Shown here: positions 1 to 11,986 of the stretch, one piece after another
Position numbering within the stretch: the stretch's first letter is position 1
Layout of the letters: each line of letters opens with the position of its first letter
Origin: Anisakis pegreffii
Taxonomy: Eukaryota; Nematoda; Chromadorea; Rhabditida; Anisakidae
Direction: 5' to 3'
Length of the DNA: 64,000 nucleotides
NCBI GenBank assembly: GCA_035041965.1
Contig: JAPYMA010000206.1
Location: 372,001 to 436,000 of the forward strand
Notes under the pieces: model-generated
The model's database searches: none
Told to the model about the DNA's origin: nothing
What the model saw: the letters and a program-made list of their open reading frames with translations, nothing else
Program-made: the position numbers and the translations under genes

Positions 1-360
1 CAATGGCACGATAGACTGGCCATGTGACGAAACTGAAAATGAACACTTCTTTTTAAACTGAACAAATGGTCATATGATAATTCATTATGGACTGATTGTG
101 GGTACAATGTGAATGCATCCATTGAAACTTTTCGAGATTATATTTCAAGATTTGAAAAAAAAGTTTTCAGAGGAAAGTGAGGCCTGGAGTTGAAGAGAAA
201 GTTAAACTCTGTGGTTTGTTCCTAAATCTCATCTGAAAGTCAAACGCGATTTTTTTTATGGCCAGCCATTTTAACCAGGAGAACGGCTGATCTTTTCATC
301 TGACTTTTGTGCGTTTGCGCCTCTAACGATATTGTTTTTAAAAGAATACTGTGTAATAAC

Positions 361-3300
361 CCGATTATGAAGTTCATGACTGTATTGAATGAGAAAACCA
401 TCGACTGAATCAGCGATCGATATTGTTGTGGTACCAACTCACTCGTGATGAACCATGCGATTGGTCCTAATGCAGCACTGAAATTCAGAATTTCTCAATA
501 TCGTCTGATTGTTTGGTGTTGTTTGCAAGCGGATTGCCCGATTCTCGACGTTTGATCAATTAGTGGATCACTTGATCAACAAAAACGGCCGAAATCAGCC
601 GCTGCATGCGATGACATTCGACATTCACTGACCCGTATGCTGTGCCGTATAAGATTAACGAAACCATACATCCCCATCTGAAGTTCGAATGGACATAATA
701 TGCTGCGAGTCGATCGAAAACGCAGTAGGCACACAACGACAGTGTATTCAGTATTCCGAATGTGATCAGCAGAAATCGACGTCCAAAATACTCAACCGCA
801 AACATTCCAGGAATACTCGCGATAAAATTGAACAATATGAATAGGAATGAGCCGAGCTGTAAGGATCAAATTCATTCAGCTGCCTCCTTATGTCAAAAGA
901 ATGCTCTGTCCCCCTCCTCACGCTTCCTCCAGCTTCTTAAACAATTTCTTAACCTGCTTTCCAAATGAATGTTCTTTCTTCTGCACACAAGAATGGATCG
1001 CAGTCAATAAATAAATTCAAATTCAAAAAACTTGAGTAATTTATGCCCCCTTGGATTTTTAATGGAGGAAATATAATATATGCAGCTTGTTGTTCTTTTC
1101 GGTTTTCCTTACTTCACAAATCATCATAGAAGACGGAAGAAATTTCGTATCAACTTGATTTGAAATTGTTTTTTGTGTTAGCAGAACACAAACATTTCGC
1201 AAGAACTCACCTGAGCTAGCCATGCATCAAAACGCGCCGAAAGGAAATCCGTGGACAAATATATAATTGGTAATATACATGAAACGACCTGAAAAAATGG
1301 TTCACAATTGTGCCAAACGCTTTATGATGTTTGGATCACATATGAGCAAATTGTTCTCCATAAGTGTGGTATGAGGGGTGGATGCACGTTGGCGTCTCGA
1401 ATCTCGAGAGCAAGGGCTTTCTTGGGAATCCAAGCAGGAATCTAAGCGGCGCTGAACGTTGCGAGATGTATGAGGCTGAGACTAACAAGCTTAGGACGCA
1501 ATTTAAATTTTGAGTCCCAAATTGAACCTGCTTGAACTCGAAGTTGAGTCAACAGGCATTATGGAGATGGATGGATGGAGCGTTTGCGGTCGATAAGGTG
1601 CAAACTTTACCTGTACGATGAGGATGCCGAGGATGAGAGCTTTGCGCAGGTGTGGTGTTACCAACACCATTTTGATTTCTTTCAGCAGCGGTAGACCCTT
1701 GTCACCTTCTGCTTCTTTCAACATATCGTCAAGGATTGCTTCATTATTTGCATTATCACCTCAACTGATCATCATTTTCAAATTGTATGCTAAATGTAAA
1801 TCATCGAAAGATCAAGTCCAAAAAAGATATTCGATGAGCCTTACATCTATTTCTTCGTTTTCCAATTAAACGCTATTTTCAAACATTTGACGGATTGAAT
1901 GAATGGTCAAGATTCTCGAGTGTATGAGTTAGTGTAGTTATTGATCAAATAGATAGATCAATGAAAAGTGATCTTGAGTAATCACGCCTCACCTCTGTAG
2001 TAAATGAGTGATTCAAGTGCGGCACTTCGATTATCCTTGTTGAGCAATAAGAATTTCGGTGTTTCATACAGTGGCAACGTTATCAGCAGTGCCAGAACAA
2101 CTGGTGCTAAACCAATACCTGGAATCAATTTCGGGTAGCTTCGCTCAATTAACTTGGAAAGTAGTTTAGAACTTCTACAAACATTTTTACATTATTTTCA
2201 CGTCTTCGCTTATCACTTACCTATTAGAAGTGGTAAATTTCGTCCGAACACAGCGTCCATACCGAAACCTACACCGGTAAGGCTGATCGCCAGAAATATG
2301 GTCTCAGATAGAAATGAGGTCAATCCACGCAGTTTTGTTGGCGTTGTTTCCTGAAAGTCAGTTCATAGCGAAAATGCCTCCGAAACAATAAAATATGGAG
2401 CAGAGCGTGTTCAGGGTTTCCATTGCGAACACTTGAGAAGGTCAAAAATGAAAGTCGCTCGAAATATTGCGATGGATATTGCGATGGATCAGAAGGTTGA
2501 TTGGATTTATTTACCTGAAGGAATAGAATAAGAGTGCCGAAACTCATGCCAGATCCAAGCGATGATACTGCACGACCCACAAGTAGTAGTTCAGGTACCG
2601 GTACCTCTACGGCGACGATCGATATGACAACACCAAGTGAGCCGAGACTATTGGCGATTATCAGCGTTACTGAACATTCAATCTGATTTCATTATCGAAA
2701 GAACATCACTGGGTGATAATCATGACTGGAAGTGGTGGTGGAATTTAGATTGAAGGAACAAAATTTCTGAATCAGAAGTTGGTCAACGATTCCGTGTTCA
2801 TTGGTCAAAGATTCCGTCGACATGAAACAGTTTTAATTGGGAATGCAATATCTGAAAAATGACTTTTGCACTGGAATGAAACTTCTTACTTTTTCGACCA
2901 TAATTATCGGTAACGTAAGGTGTTACGAAAACGCCAAGTAAATAACCAAGATACCAAACATTCAAAATCGCACTCCAAATCCACGTGAACGCATTGGTCG
3001 AAAGACCTTGAAAATATGTTAGTCTCACTGTTTAATGCCGACAGAAGCAAACTCGTTTCATGAAATGACTGACTGTCGTTATTTTCTTGAGCAAATTCGA
3101 TGCAATCATATTTGATATTCTTGCCGCCACTACGGATAGTTTGATTGCCTCTTCAGTTTGATAGCACAAACAATATATCTTTTGGTAACAAGTTTCTGGA
3201 TCATCTGTTTCTGATCGTTGATTCATTTGGATGAGAAGCTGAGACTCAACTAAACTTGATCTCCTCTCTGAGCCTATGGCTAAGTCTAAGCTGAACTCTG

Positions 3301-4083
3301 ATCTACTGGACAGTCAAAGCTTTAAAAATAAAGATCAAATGATCACAGCTGTATGTGTTCAAGATTCGTATCAGGAAAACAAACCGCTCGGATCTCCTCG
3401 TTGGATATAACTGTCGTTAATGTATTTTTCGAACGTTCGAATGGACGTATTCGGATAAGCATTCGAGTACGATTCCTGCAATTAGTATAAAGCGTTTGAT
3501 AAATTAGTGAACATCGACTGCCGTCGCAATCTAATCCTAAAACTCTCGATTGATCATCGACAAACACAAATGGATATGGACGAGCAGAATTGTGAGAACG
3601 AAATCTGATGCTGTAGAATGGTTGTCGAAGCAAATGATGAAATTCTGCGCGATGCGTTTAATTTTGAAATGCGTTTAACTTCGAACAACCTGACCTGCTA
3701 GCTGATTAAACTACCGTAAAATCTCGATCAAGCAATGGCGTTTTGCTGCTGCTGCTGCTGCTGTTGTCGTCTTAAAGCAAGAACTGCATCGAGTCATTCT
3801 TTAAGCAGTGTCACCTAATCTTATGTTCAAGACGTTTTCAAAGCAGCTGAATGTGCGCAACGGTGATCGACTATACTCGAGTGTCACACAAAGTTAACTA
3901 AAAGGTAATGTGATCGATTCAGGCCGAATGCGATTCATTCATTTCAACTCATTCAACTCAATATCAATAGAATGACGATACTCTGAATTGAGCAATTCAA
4001 TACAAAACCTGAAAATTTGTGCACACACTGAGTGCGATACACAACACAACGATTTTTATCGCAGAACCGTTAGGTGCAAGCAT
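361..4083 (-). CDS. SLC2-like MFS sugar transporter, gene A (3' end beyond window)
   Basis: This is a membrane transporter of the major facilitator sugar-porter family. The exons, in coding order on the minus strand, are 4009-4083, 3385-3475, 2890-3006, 2515-2669, 2221-2350, 1993-2118, 1611-1759, 1211-1288, 633-856 and 361-477. All have GT-AG borders and matching phases, giving 420 codons. By comparison with genes B and C one last exon (ending in a PETxGRE motif) is missing; bases 1-360 are its intron and the exon lies left of base 1. Visible motifs are NYGRK after helix 2, ETTPTKLRG, YETPKFLL before the central loop, EYFGRRF and ELVPQQYRS. Helix 7 reads LPIIYLSTDFL, without the QLSGINA signature of classical glucose transporters. 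EYFGRRF departs from the usual DRxGRR. The ATG was chosen because exon 1 then matches the 26-codon first exons of the paralogues (25 codons here). The family is certain; the substrate is unknown. Confidence 0.9.
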
Positions 4084-6308
4084 TTCTGCTGGAGAATCGA
4101 ATCACTCTGAAATATTTTCACTGAGTTTGAATCTATAGAAAATATTTCTATAAATAAGAACTATATCTATAAAATATCCACACAGGAAACGATTAGTTTT
4201 ACTTTCATGGAATATTTCATCTATTTTCATAGCAGAAATTTTTGAGAAATTTTTCAAAATTGATCGAAATTACACTTCTAACCTGTAGAGCAATTATCTT
4301 TTTTGAACAGAGTTCGAATTGTTCGATCAATATGATGTTTTGCTTTCAATTAGTTTAAACTGGCCAAAGGTTATCTTGTTCGGCTATAAAATAAGTATAT
4401 GGTGGATGGTTAAACTTTTCGAATGGTGTACCCATTATTTCAATGCAAACATTAATGAGAATTCAAGAAAGCGCAATAGTTATCGCGAATCAATTTTCAA
4501 TTCGAAATTCACAACCACAATTCGACGAACGCTGAAACTGACAGCAATAAAATTTCTAACAATAAGTTACTCAGTTTCACAGAGTCGTTTGAGAATTATG
4601 CCTTAACAAATGAAGTGATCAACAATGATGTGGCATAGCGAAGGTTCCATCAAGTCAGTCGAATATCACAACAATGACGAGTTCCAAAAAAAGGTTGAAA
4701 AAATGCATGAACAGGTTTCATTTTTGTTCCATTTCGATGGGTCATTAATTATTTGATGTCACTGATACATTGTACATTGTTCCTAGCCCACATTCTCGTA
4801 ACTATCCATTGGTTCATGATCTGATAAATCAACGAAAACAAATTTTATAGGTGTTGAGTCAGTTTTCCAGAAATGGAAAATGTCATCCAACTCAAAGCGA
4901 ATGTATGGAAACGGGAACGAGGACCACACAAATGTGGAGAACACTAATGATTTGGAATGATATTCAGTGGTGAGAGGCATAGAATCGTAATGATCAAGTA
5001 TTGTTATTACTGCTTACATAAATAAATAAACAGGCACAAGTAAACAGAATGAATTTAACGACTCATAAATTTGATTGATTAAAACTGATTAAAGATAAGG
5101 ATTGAAGACAATGATAACAGGAAGTAAAACAACAATAATAGCATTAACGATGTTTGTAACTTTCAAATACGATAGGGGTATTCGTTTGATGGGGGAATAA
5201 TTCAAAATTCCGCTACCACAGAAAGAAATCAATCACGCTTCCGGAGTATATTCATTCACGTCATGAAGATATTCATGTTTTTTAAGTGTGTCATGACGTT
5301 AATACACAAAAATTTATTTTCTGTGACGATTCAATCATGGTACTAGTAAATGAATCAGTAAATTTAATAAACAATCACATGAGCTGAGTGTTAAAGTTTG
5401 ATTATGTTTCGAGATTATGCACCGATGGTTTGTAGCGAGAGTGTGGATTATGCAAGTGCGCAATCCCGAACGACAGACGATTGATAAGTTATAATCAGTT
5501 AATCCATCGATTTGATGATCAAATGATTCGATTTGAAAGTGGTTCACTTTCATTGTTGCTGTCGAGGATATAATCACGAAACGTTGTGACGTGATGTTGA
5601 GGAAATTTATTGTCTAGTTGGTTTACGTGCGCATGTAGAAGGACAATGACAAAATGGCTAATTGATGAACGTTTCAATGATTAAGAACACGATTATGTTA
5701 TCAGATGCTATCAAGGGATTATGTCTAATTAAAGTATTTTAACAATGTGATCACTGATTATTGAGTTTTGATGGGGTACTTTCTAATGACAATCAAACAG
5801 TAGTAATAGCAAACAAAAGCACAAGCCATGAGAGAAACGTTTTGCATTAAAAATCACAACGTTTCGTTCACTTATAATCAAACAGTAGTTTGCTGATTGT
5901 GAATAGATTGCTTCATTGTTTTGTTTTTTCGAATATTGGTGACAGATTTAGTCGTTATTAAATTGATAATTGATTTATTAGGAAGTTTATCAGAACTACA
6001 CACAACTAGATCATGCAAATCAAATTCTCGAATACACGATAAGATTCATTGATTCAAGATTCATTGATTGATTCGAATAATGATTCATTTATTGTTATGA
6101 TTGTTAACGACAGACTGGAAGCCTAAATGATGTGAATCATCATGAGAAGAAATGAGATTGTTCCATCGATGTGCTAATCAACTGGTTCGATTTGAAAGGC
6201 TAATAATATCGATCGAACGGACTACTGTTATCAAACGATGCTGATATAAAGGAGCTGAGATGACATTTCGCATGATCTTCAGTGTTGATTTTTTTCGCAT
6301 GATCTTCA
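4084..6308. other. Spacer between transporter genes A and B
   Basis: About 2.2 kb upstream of gene A and downstream of gene B. No coding exon could be supported on either strand. A possible polyadenylation signal for gene B (AATAAA on the minus strand) lies at 6088-6093, about 215 bases after its stop. The sequence is AT-rich and rich in TGATTCATT-like words. Confidence 0.6.
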
Positions 6309-9300
6309 TTATTGATTTTCGATCACCATCGAGTGATCTTTCGTTCGGTTAGCCTCTGGTGAAATCGTGTGTCCACCAGCCAGTTCACGAACAATTTCAT
6401 GAATTTCGCGACCTTTTGTTTCAGGTAAGTTGAAGAACACATAGGTGAGAGCCATTAGAGATGGTATGATGAAGAGTGGTATCATACTCCAAACGTTGAT
6501 CCATCTGTAGAGCGGAAGCGTGGAGAAACTGAAAACAAAACGCTCTCTGATTCAATTTCCGTGCAGTTTATCAATTCCATTCAAACACTCCGCTCTCATG
6601 AAATGTGACACACTTAAGAAATACAATTTGTTAGTAATGATTAAGAGAGTTTGTCAATTTAACAGTCGTTGTTACCTTAACATGCACACAACACCATTAA
6701 GTAATCGATCACGAATTCGAGAAATCAATTGATTATGAAAAAAGTTTAAAGTGATTTTTAAAAAGGAGAGAATGAAACTTATCGTAACTGACACTGGAAT
6801 GGCATTTAAATGTTTGAGAAGTGAGCGTGAACGTGAGTATTTTCGTAGATATTTCGTCAAAATTAGAAAAATTAGAAAAATGAATGACGATCACCTAAAA
6901 GTGAAGATGAAAATAGCGTTCACCGAGAAGACCATCGCTTGCACGGCTGATCGAAAATGCTGTGGTACCAATTCGCTGGTTATGAAAAATGCTATCGGTC
7001 CAAGCGCCGAGCTGAAATGATTTTGTGGTATCTTGATTTCACAAATAAACCATCACCAGAGATACATTCGCCGACTTTTTGGAAGAATTTTGACTGCAAT
7101 TTTAACCGAGACGTTTTTTGACCAAGCGGGTTATCAGTCTATCATTGTGATCAATTCACTGATCGAATATTAAAACAATTCGCATCATCGTTGTTAGCAT
7201 TATTATCCTCGTACTTGACATTTTAATTCTCTCGTTTAACTGACTTTCCTATCGCTTCTTTCATCATTAATTTATGGGATTTGACACGGTCAGAGAACTG
7301 TTCAGTGAGCAAAATGTGCTTATTGCTAGTCAAATTTGAAGGTGCAATTAAGTATCGAATAAGGAAGGATCTCGGTCCGGATGTGTGCAAGCCGTGTGCA
7401 TCAATGAAGCAGCACATCTGATGACGTACCCATAAGTGATGCCGTATCCGAGCAGCGATATCACGCATCCATATCGAAATTGCGTGTTCACGTTGATCGC
7501 CAGTCGATCGAAAACACAGTATGAACTCAAAAAGAAAACGTTCAGAAAGCCGAAGAAGAGCAACATCGGTCGTCGCCCGAAACGATCCACGGCATGCAAG
7601 CCGAATATACTCGAAACGAAATTGCACGATGCAAACACGAATGAAAACAACTGCAAATACACAGATTGCAAAACCAATTATCTCATTTGAATTTTCGTAT
7701 TTTTTACTTTGAAATTCTTGACAATTAGAATTTTTTGCCTCATTTGAAAACAATTCACTAAAAATGTCGCAGTGAATTAATGACTTCTTATCTATCGCTT
7801 CAACTCAAATTTTTATAATTTTGTCTCAAACGTGAAACTCAACAATGGACTTTGACTCATTTAAGCCATTTTCTAATCTTCGGAACGTGTACTCTCCAAG
7901 TGGGCTTGAAAGTACACGTTAAAAAGATCAGAAACCTTTTTTTTTTGACTTTTTCTCTGTATTCGACGAATGAAAGAAGGTGTTGTTCCTTGTTGTGGTG
8001 CTGACATTATAGGATGAAAAACAAATTCTCAGCAAATAATTATTCGACGAACTTGTGCCATTTCAAGTGAGAAATGTGCTCTGAGAAATGTCGTTGACAC
8101 ATAACTTATTGGTACGATTGTCAGCATTACCTGAAAAAGTGAGTGTCATTTCCAAATAGTTTTATGAGTCTTTTCAGATCGTTTCATAGGTCTTTTATGG
8201 GTTGTATGGGTCTTTATGAGTCTTTTTAGAACAAAGACGACTGTTGCATTTAGAACTTGCGACTGTTTGAGTTTGCATTTTTACTCTCACAAAAAACCAT
8301 CATAAAGATGCCCGCATCATAATGATGTTTCTTTCGCAGTTGAACTGTCCTACTCCTGTTCCTGTTCTATTCCGAGGAAAGAACAGAACAGCGGTTCTTA
8401 TAAATAAGGGACCCTGCCAAAAGAACAGTTAAAAAGTGGAACGGAATAGAACAGTTTGCCAAAAGTGTGCAATAGAAACATCACTACTTCATGAACTACG
8501 GTGATACCTGAAAAATAACGATAGAAGTATGCGTCGAAATTAAAATTGCTAAGCGAATTCGTTGCACATCAACGTTTCATCAACGAACGAGTTCTGCTTG
8601 TTTCGTGATGAAATTTTGCAAGCAAAGTATCGAAAATGTGACAAGTCAGTAGTAAACTATAAAAGGATCGCTGTGATTAGTTATTCCCTATAAGTAAGAA
8701 ATTCACTCACTTGCATACAACAAAACCCAACCAAAAAGGCTTGCCTCAGATGACGCGTTCTGAGAATGATTGAAATTGAAGCCGGGAATGGTGCTGCAAA
8801 GCCTTCTTTTGCCTCCTTCTCAATGCTATCCATCACTTTTTGATTCTCATCGGTTGCTCCTGTAAACTCATAAACTCCACCACAATGAGTTCTCAGCCAG
8901 TAGCTAGCAACTGTTCATTGGGATTCGACGTCCGCAAATATGAAATTGTCAAAATAATAGCTCACAACAGAGAAGATAGACGGCTTCAAAACGTCAGTGT
9001 CCAAGCTGAAGTGGAGTGCAAAATCAAGTGAAATTCCTCATTGGATGTACTACGGAGTTCTTTAAATTGCTGTTTGATATCCAAATGAAAAAGGTTAGAA
9101 AACACTGCCGGAAAAAGTTATCATAGCGATTGATTTAATTCAGTCAATCAGTCAATAATCGATGTTTGCTCATCGAGAGGATGTATCTGAAATGAGCGGA
9201 CCCCTGTAGAATTCGAGTGATTTTAGTGCAGCTTCACGGTCGTTCCTTTTGATCAGCAAATATTTCGGTGTTTCCTCCAAGCAACACACCAATATCACAA

Positions 9301-11986
9301 CTATACTTGCAGCAATCGTATGTATACCTGCAACTTCATCAGTTCAAAGCGATATTCTCGCATTGATCCATCGAAATCACCCTTATCGATGACTTTCACA
9401 ATAATTTCACGTTTGTGAGAGATTAGCCGACATGATCAGTAAGAATTAATTCGGTCAAATAAGTGATCAGTAAGCGTGAAATGAACAATGTGATGAATAC
9501 CAATTAAGAATGGTAAGTGTTGTCCAAGTACTAAGTTCATTCCAAAGCTCATTCCCATCATACTAATGCCCACATAAGTTGTCTCGGATAAGAACGATGT
9601 CATACCACGAATCTCGGTCGGTGTTGTTTCCTGTACGGCAATTAATTGTACTAAATACTTTTTGCATGACTCTTCTTTTATATAACTTTACTGCATCTGT
9701 TTGATTAATATACAACTTGATCCACCCGTTTGAGCTTATGTTATTGATCAACAGTCGCAGTTCATCAATTTTTTGCATTCTTCACAAGTATCTAATCATT
9801 TGATAGTCGACAAATAATAAATCGATAATTAACTTCACAATTAATGAAACGTCTTCTGATACACAAAGATATGAATTAAAGATGTGAATTTATCAGGTTG
9901 GATGCAAAATGATTTTAATGGAATTACTTTGATTGATGTTGTGAGGCAGTATAAAAAGAATTGCTCTTGAAACGTTGGGCCTATTGAATGTGCAAATAAC
10001 TAACGCAATCAATTAATTACCTGAAGGAAAAGTATCAATGAACCGTAGCTGATGCCACTCATCATCGCTGAGCATGTGCGTGCAGCAAACAACAACTCTG
10101 GTAATGCACAGATTACGCTTACAACGGCAAGTATTGTACCGAAAAACGAGACTGAATTCGCTCCGATCAACGTGGCTGAAAATTCAGAAGTTGATTGGAT
10201 AAGTTCGATTTTATTGATGAATGACACACCAATACGATTTGGATAGCATTCTTCCGTGACCGGTGAATCTGCCTAAAGACATTTTGCCTAATGACATTTC
10301 GCCTAAAGACATATCGCCTTAGGTTTACACTTATGCTTATGCTTAGGCTTAGGCTTAGACCTATGCTTAGGCTTAGGCTTAGACTTATGCTTAGGCTTAG
10401 ACTTTTCCCAAGATCCTCTGAATTGATGGATCTAACAAACTCGCACGCACATTAGGCGGAATATCTGGTAATTAGAGTGTCTTTAGGCAAAATATCTTTA
10501 GGCAGATTGACCGGGTACCACATTCTCTAGGCCGTATGGGTCTATTCGGGTGCACTCATTTCTCAGCTTTGTCCATCAAACCCACTGATTTCTTGATATC
10601 TTCGAATAGTGGAGATTCCAGTCGATAGGAAAATTTCATATGTTGCCGAGTGATTACGTTTAGTTAACAAAGAGTTAAATTTTCGAATATTTTAGCTGCG
10701 CGATCCCATTGTACCGCCAGTCTCTCAGTATACATTCATTTGATCGCCCTATCGATCAATAATGCACTACATCTCTCACCTGATTTCATACAATGTTGCT
10801 GTTATCACTAGGCTCAGACATTCTCAGCGCCTGTATCACCTATGTTTTCGTTAGACTGAACAAAAAATGTAAACATCACAAGTACGATTGTCAAAATTCC
10901 ACTTCTCACTCACGTCGTCTGCCAAAGCGTTCAGTGAAAATTGGAGACAAAAACGACCCAACCAAATAGCCCAACGTCCAAACATTCAGTATCGACGTCC
11001 ATATCCAGCTGTATTGATAATCGCTTAGACCTTTAAACAAACAAACACATCAATGCTTTATATTAGTGATGGCATCCGACAAATATTAGGGATCCACCGA
11101 AAAAATCTGACAATTCTGGTCGAATTTCGGATTCGGACCGAACAATTTGGAAGGTCGGTCGGAATTCTCACCGTCACAGTGTTGAAATGTGAATTCAGTG
11201 GCATTCCGGCCGACATGAAATTTCGTTCGGATGCCAGCATTACTCTATGCAGTCATCTGCTTTACTTTTCAGGATGTACGTTAAATATTTTCAAATTTTT
11301 TTCACAAATTCAGGACGGATTCGAGAAAGTAAGATGATGTATCCTCGAGAATGGTCAAAAATAGATGTTCAAGAAAGTGTTCAGTTGAATACCATCGGTA
11401 ACATTTCGAGAAATGTAGCTCTCGTTGATGAATACTTTGAATGATGCGTACGCAGTATTCAGATAGGCACGTTGGTATGCATCCTGGATTTGACAAAACA
11501 TTAATTATGTGCTTCATAAAAGTCACACTTGATTAAACTAAAGAAGCATAAATAAAATTCATCTTGAAGAATAGTCAATCACTGTAGATCAAAGCGACGG
11601 ATGCGGCAGATCCAACCGTCGTCTCCAAATCATGGATCGACACATTCCATCAGACGGCCATCGGTCATACTAGCATGTGGTTTCTAACTACTTCTTTGAA
11701 TCCGTCTAACCTTTCAGTTCTTACAGCTCATTTCCACTTCATAGTTCACAATGATTATAATCAGCCTCCTTCTCAGCTAGACAGGTTCTATAAAACGATT
11801 TCTAGCGGATGTCGAAAGGTATGTATGACTTTGTGGTAATGTTTTGTTGCAATTGAAAGGTAAGCGACTTGATCGGGCACGACAAGAACACAAATAAAAC
11901 AATCTCACCTGGAAGTTGGAGAAGCACGTGAGTGCTGTACAAACCGCAATGAATTTGTTGCGATTCCCGTGTGGAGCCAGGAACAT
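6309..11986 (-). CDS. SLC2-like MFS sugar transporter, gene B
   Basis: Complete 11-exon gene, predicted 493 aa. Exons in coding order: 11909-11986, 11393-11483, 10914-11030, 10021-10175, 9501-9630, 9202-9327, 8711-8859, 8053-8130, 7430-7650, 6895-7011 and 6309-6528. It is an integral membrane protein of about 12 helices, expected to move sugars or similar small polyols across a membrane. Motifs in order: ERFGRRP after helix 2, ETTPTEIRG, EETPKYLLI before the central loop, VDRFGRRP, ELVPQHFRS and PETKGREIHEI near the C terminus. These are the sugar-porter hallmarks. Helix 7 has VPISYVSTTFL where glucose transporters have QLSGINA, so the substrate may not be glucose. The ATG at 11984-11986 gives a 26-codon first exon as in gene C. 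A TTTTTCAG acceptor about 35 bases upstream could take a spliced leader or close a 5' UTR intron. Introns 2, 3, 7 and 8 carry repeats. Confidence 0.94.
7870..7935. repeat. Foldback hairpin in intron 8 of gene B
   Basis: AACGTGTACT at 7884-7893 pairs perfectly with AGTACACGTT at 7911-7920 across a 17-base loop. The flanks TTTCTAATCTT and AAGATCAGAAA extend the pairing with one mismatch and a small bulge. Only one copy was noticed in this window. Confidence 0.7.
8342..8456. repeat. Small inverted-repeat element in intron 7 of gene B
   Basis: The 13-mer CTGTTCTATTCCG at 8362-8374 is answered by its exact reverse complement at 8442-8454. Outer AACTGT and ACAGTT words extend the symmetry. Internal GAACAG words repeat. 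It looks like a short foldback or MITE remnant. No transposase is encoded. Confidence 0.6.
10256..10519. mobile_element. MITE-like foldback element carrying telomere-like hexamers (copy 1)
   Basis: The left end reads GTGACCGGTGAATCTGCC, then CTAAAGACATTTTGCCTAA. The right end carries the inverse, TTAGGCAAAATATCTTTAGG followed by CAGATTGACCGGGTACC, so the terminal inverted repeats are over 25 bases long with few mismatches. The middle is an array of TTAGGC-type hexamers (10319-10402). It sits in intron 3 of transporter gene B. A second, shorter copy is at 17769-17935. No protein is encoded, so it would be non-autonomous. The mobility is inferred from the structure and the two copies. Confidence 0.75.
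10319..10402 (+). repeat. Interstitial TTAGGC-type hexamer array
   Basis: Fourteen consecutive hexamers stay in register. Five are perfect TTAGGC, the telomere unit of many nematodes, and most of the rest are the variants TTATGC, TTAGAC or CTATGC. The array is internal to the foldback element at 10256-10519. Confidence 0.85.
11070..11236. mobile_element. MITE-like element with TGGCATCCGA ends (copy 1)
   Basis: Perfect 10-base terminal inverted repeats, TGGCATCCGA at 11070-11079 and TCGGATGCCA at 11227-11236, enclose 147 bases rich in ATTCCGA/TCGGAAT words. It lies in intron 2 of transporter gene B. A related sequence occurs at 46377-46525. No coding capacity. Confidence 0.65.

Noticed and set aside
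7223..7753. 176-codon open frame on the minus strand
   Set aside because: It overlaps exon 9 of transporter gene B in another frame; the true exon (7430-7650) has homology, correct borders and the paralogue length.
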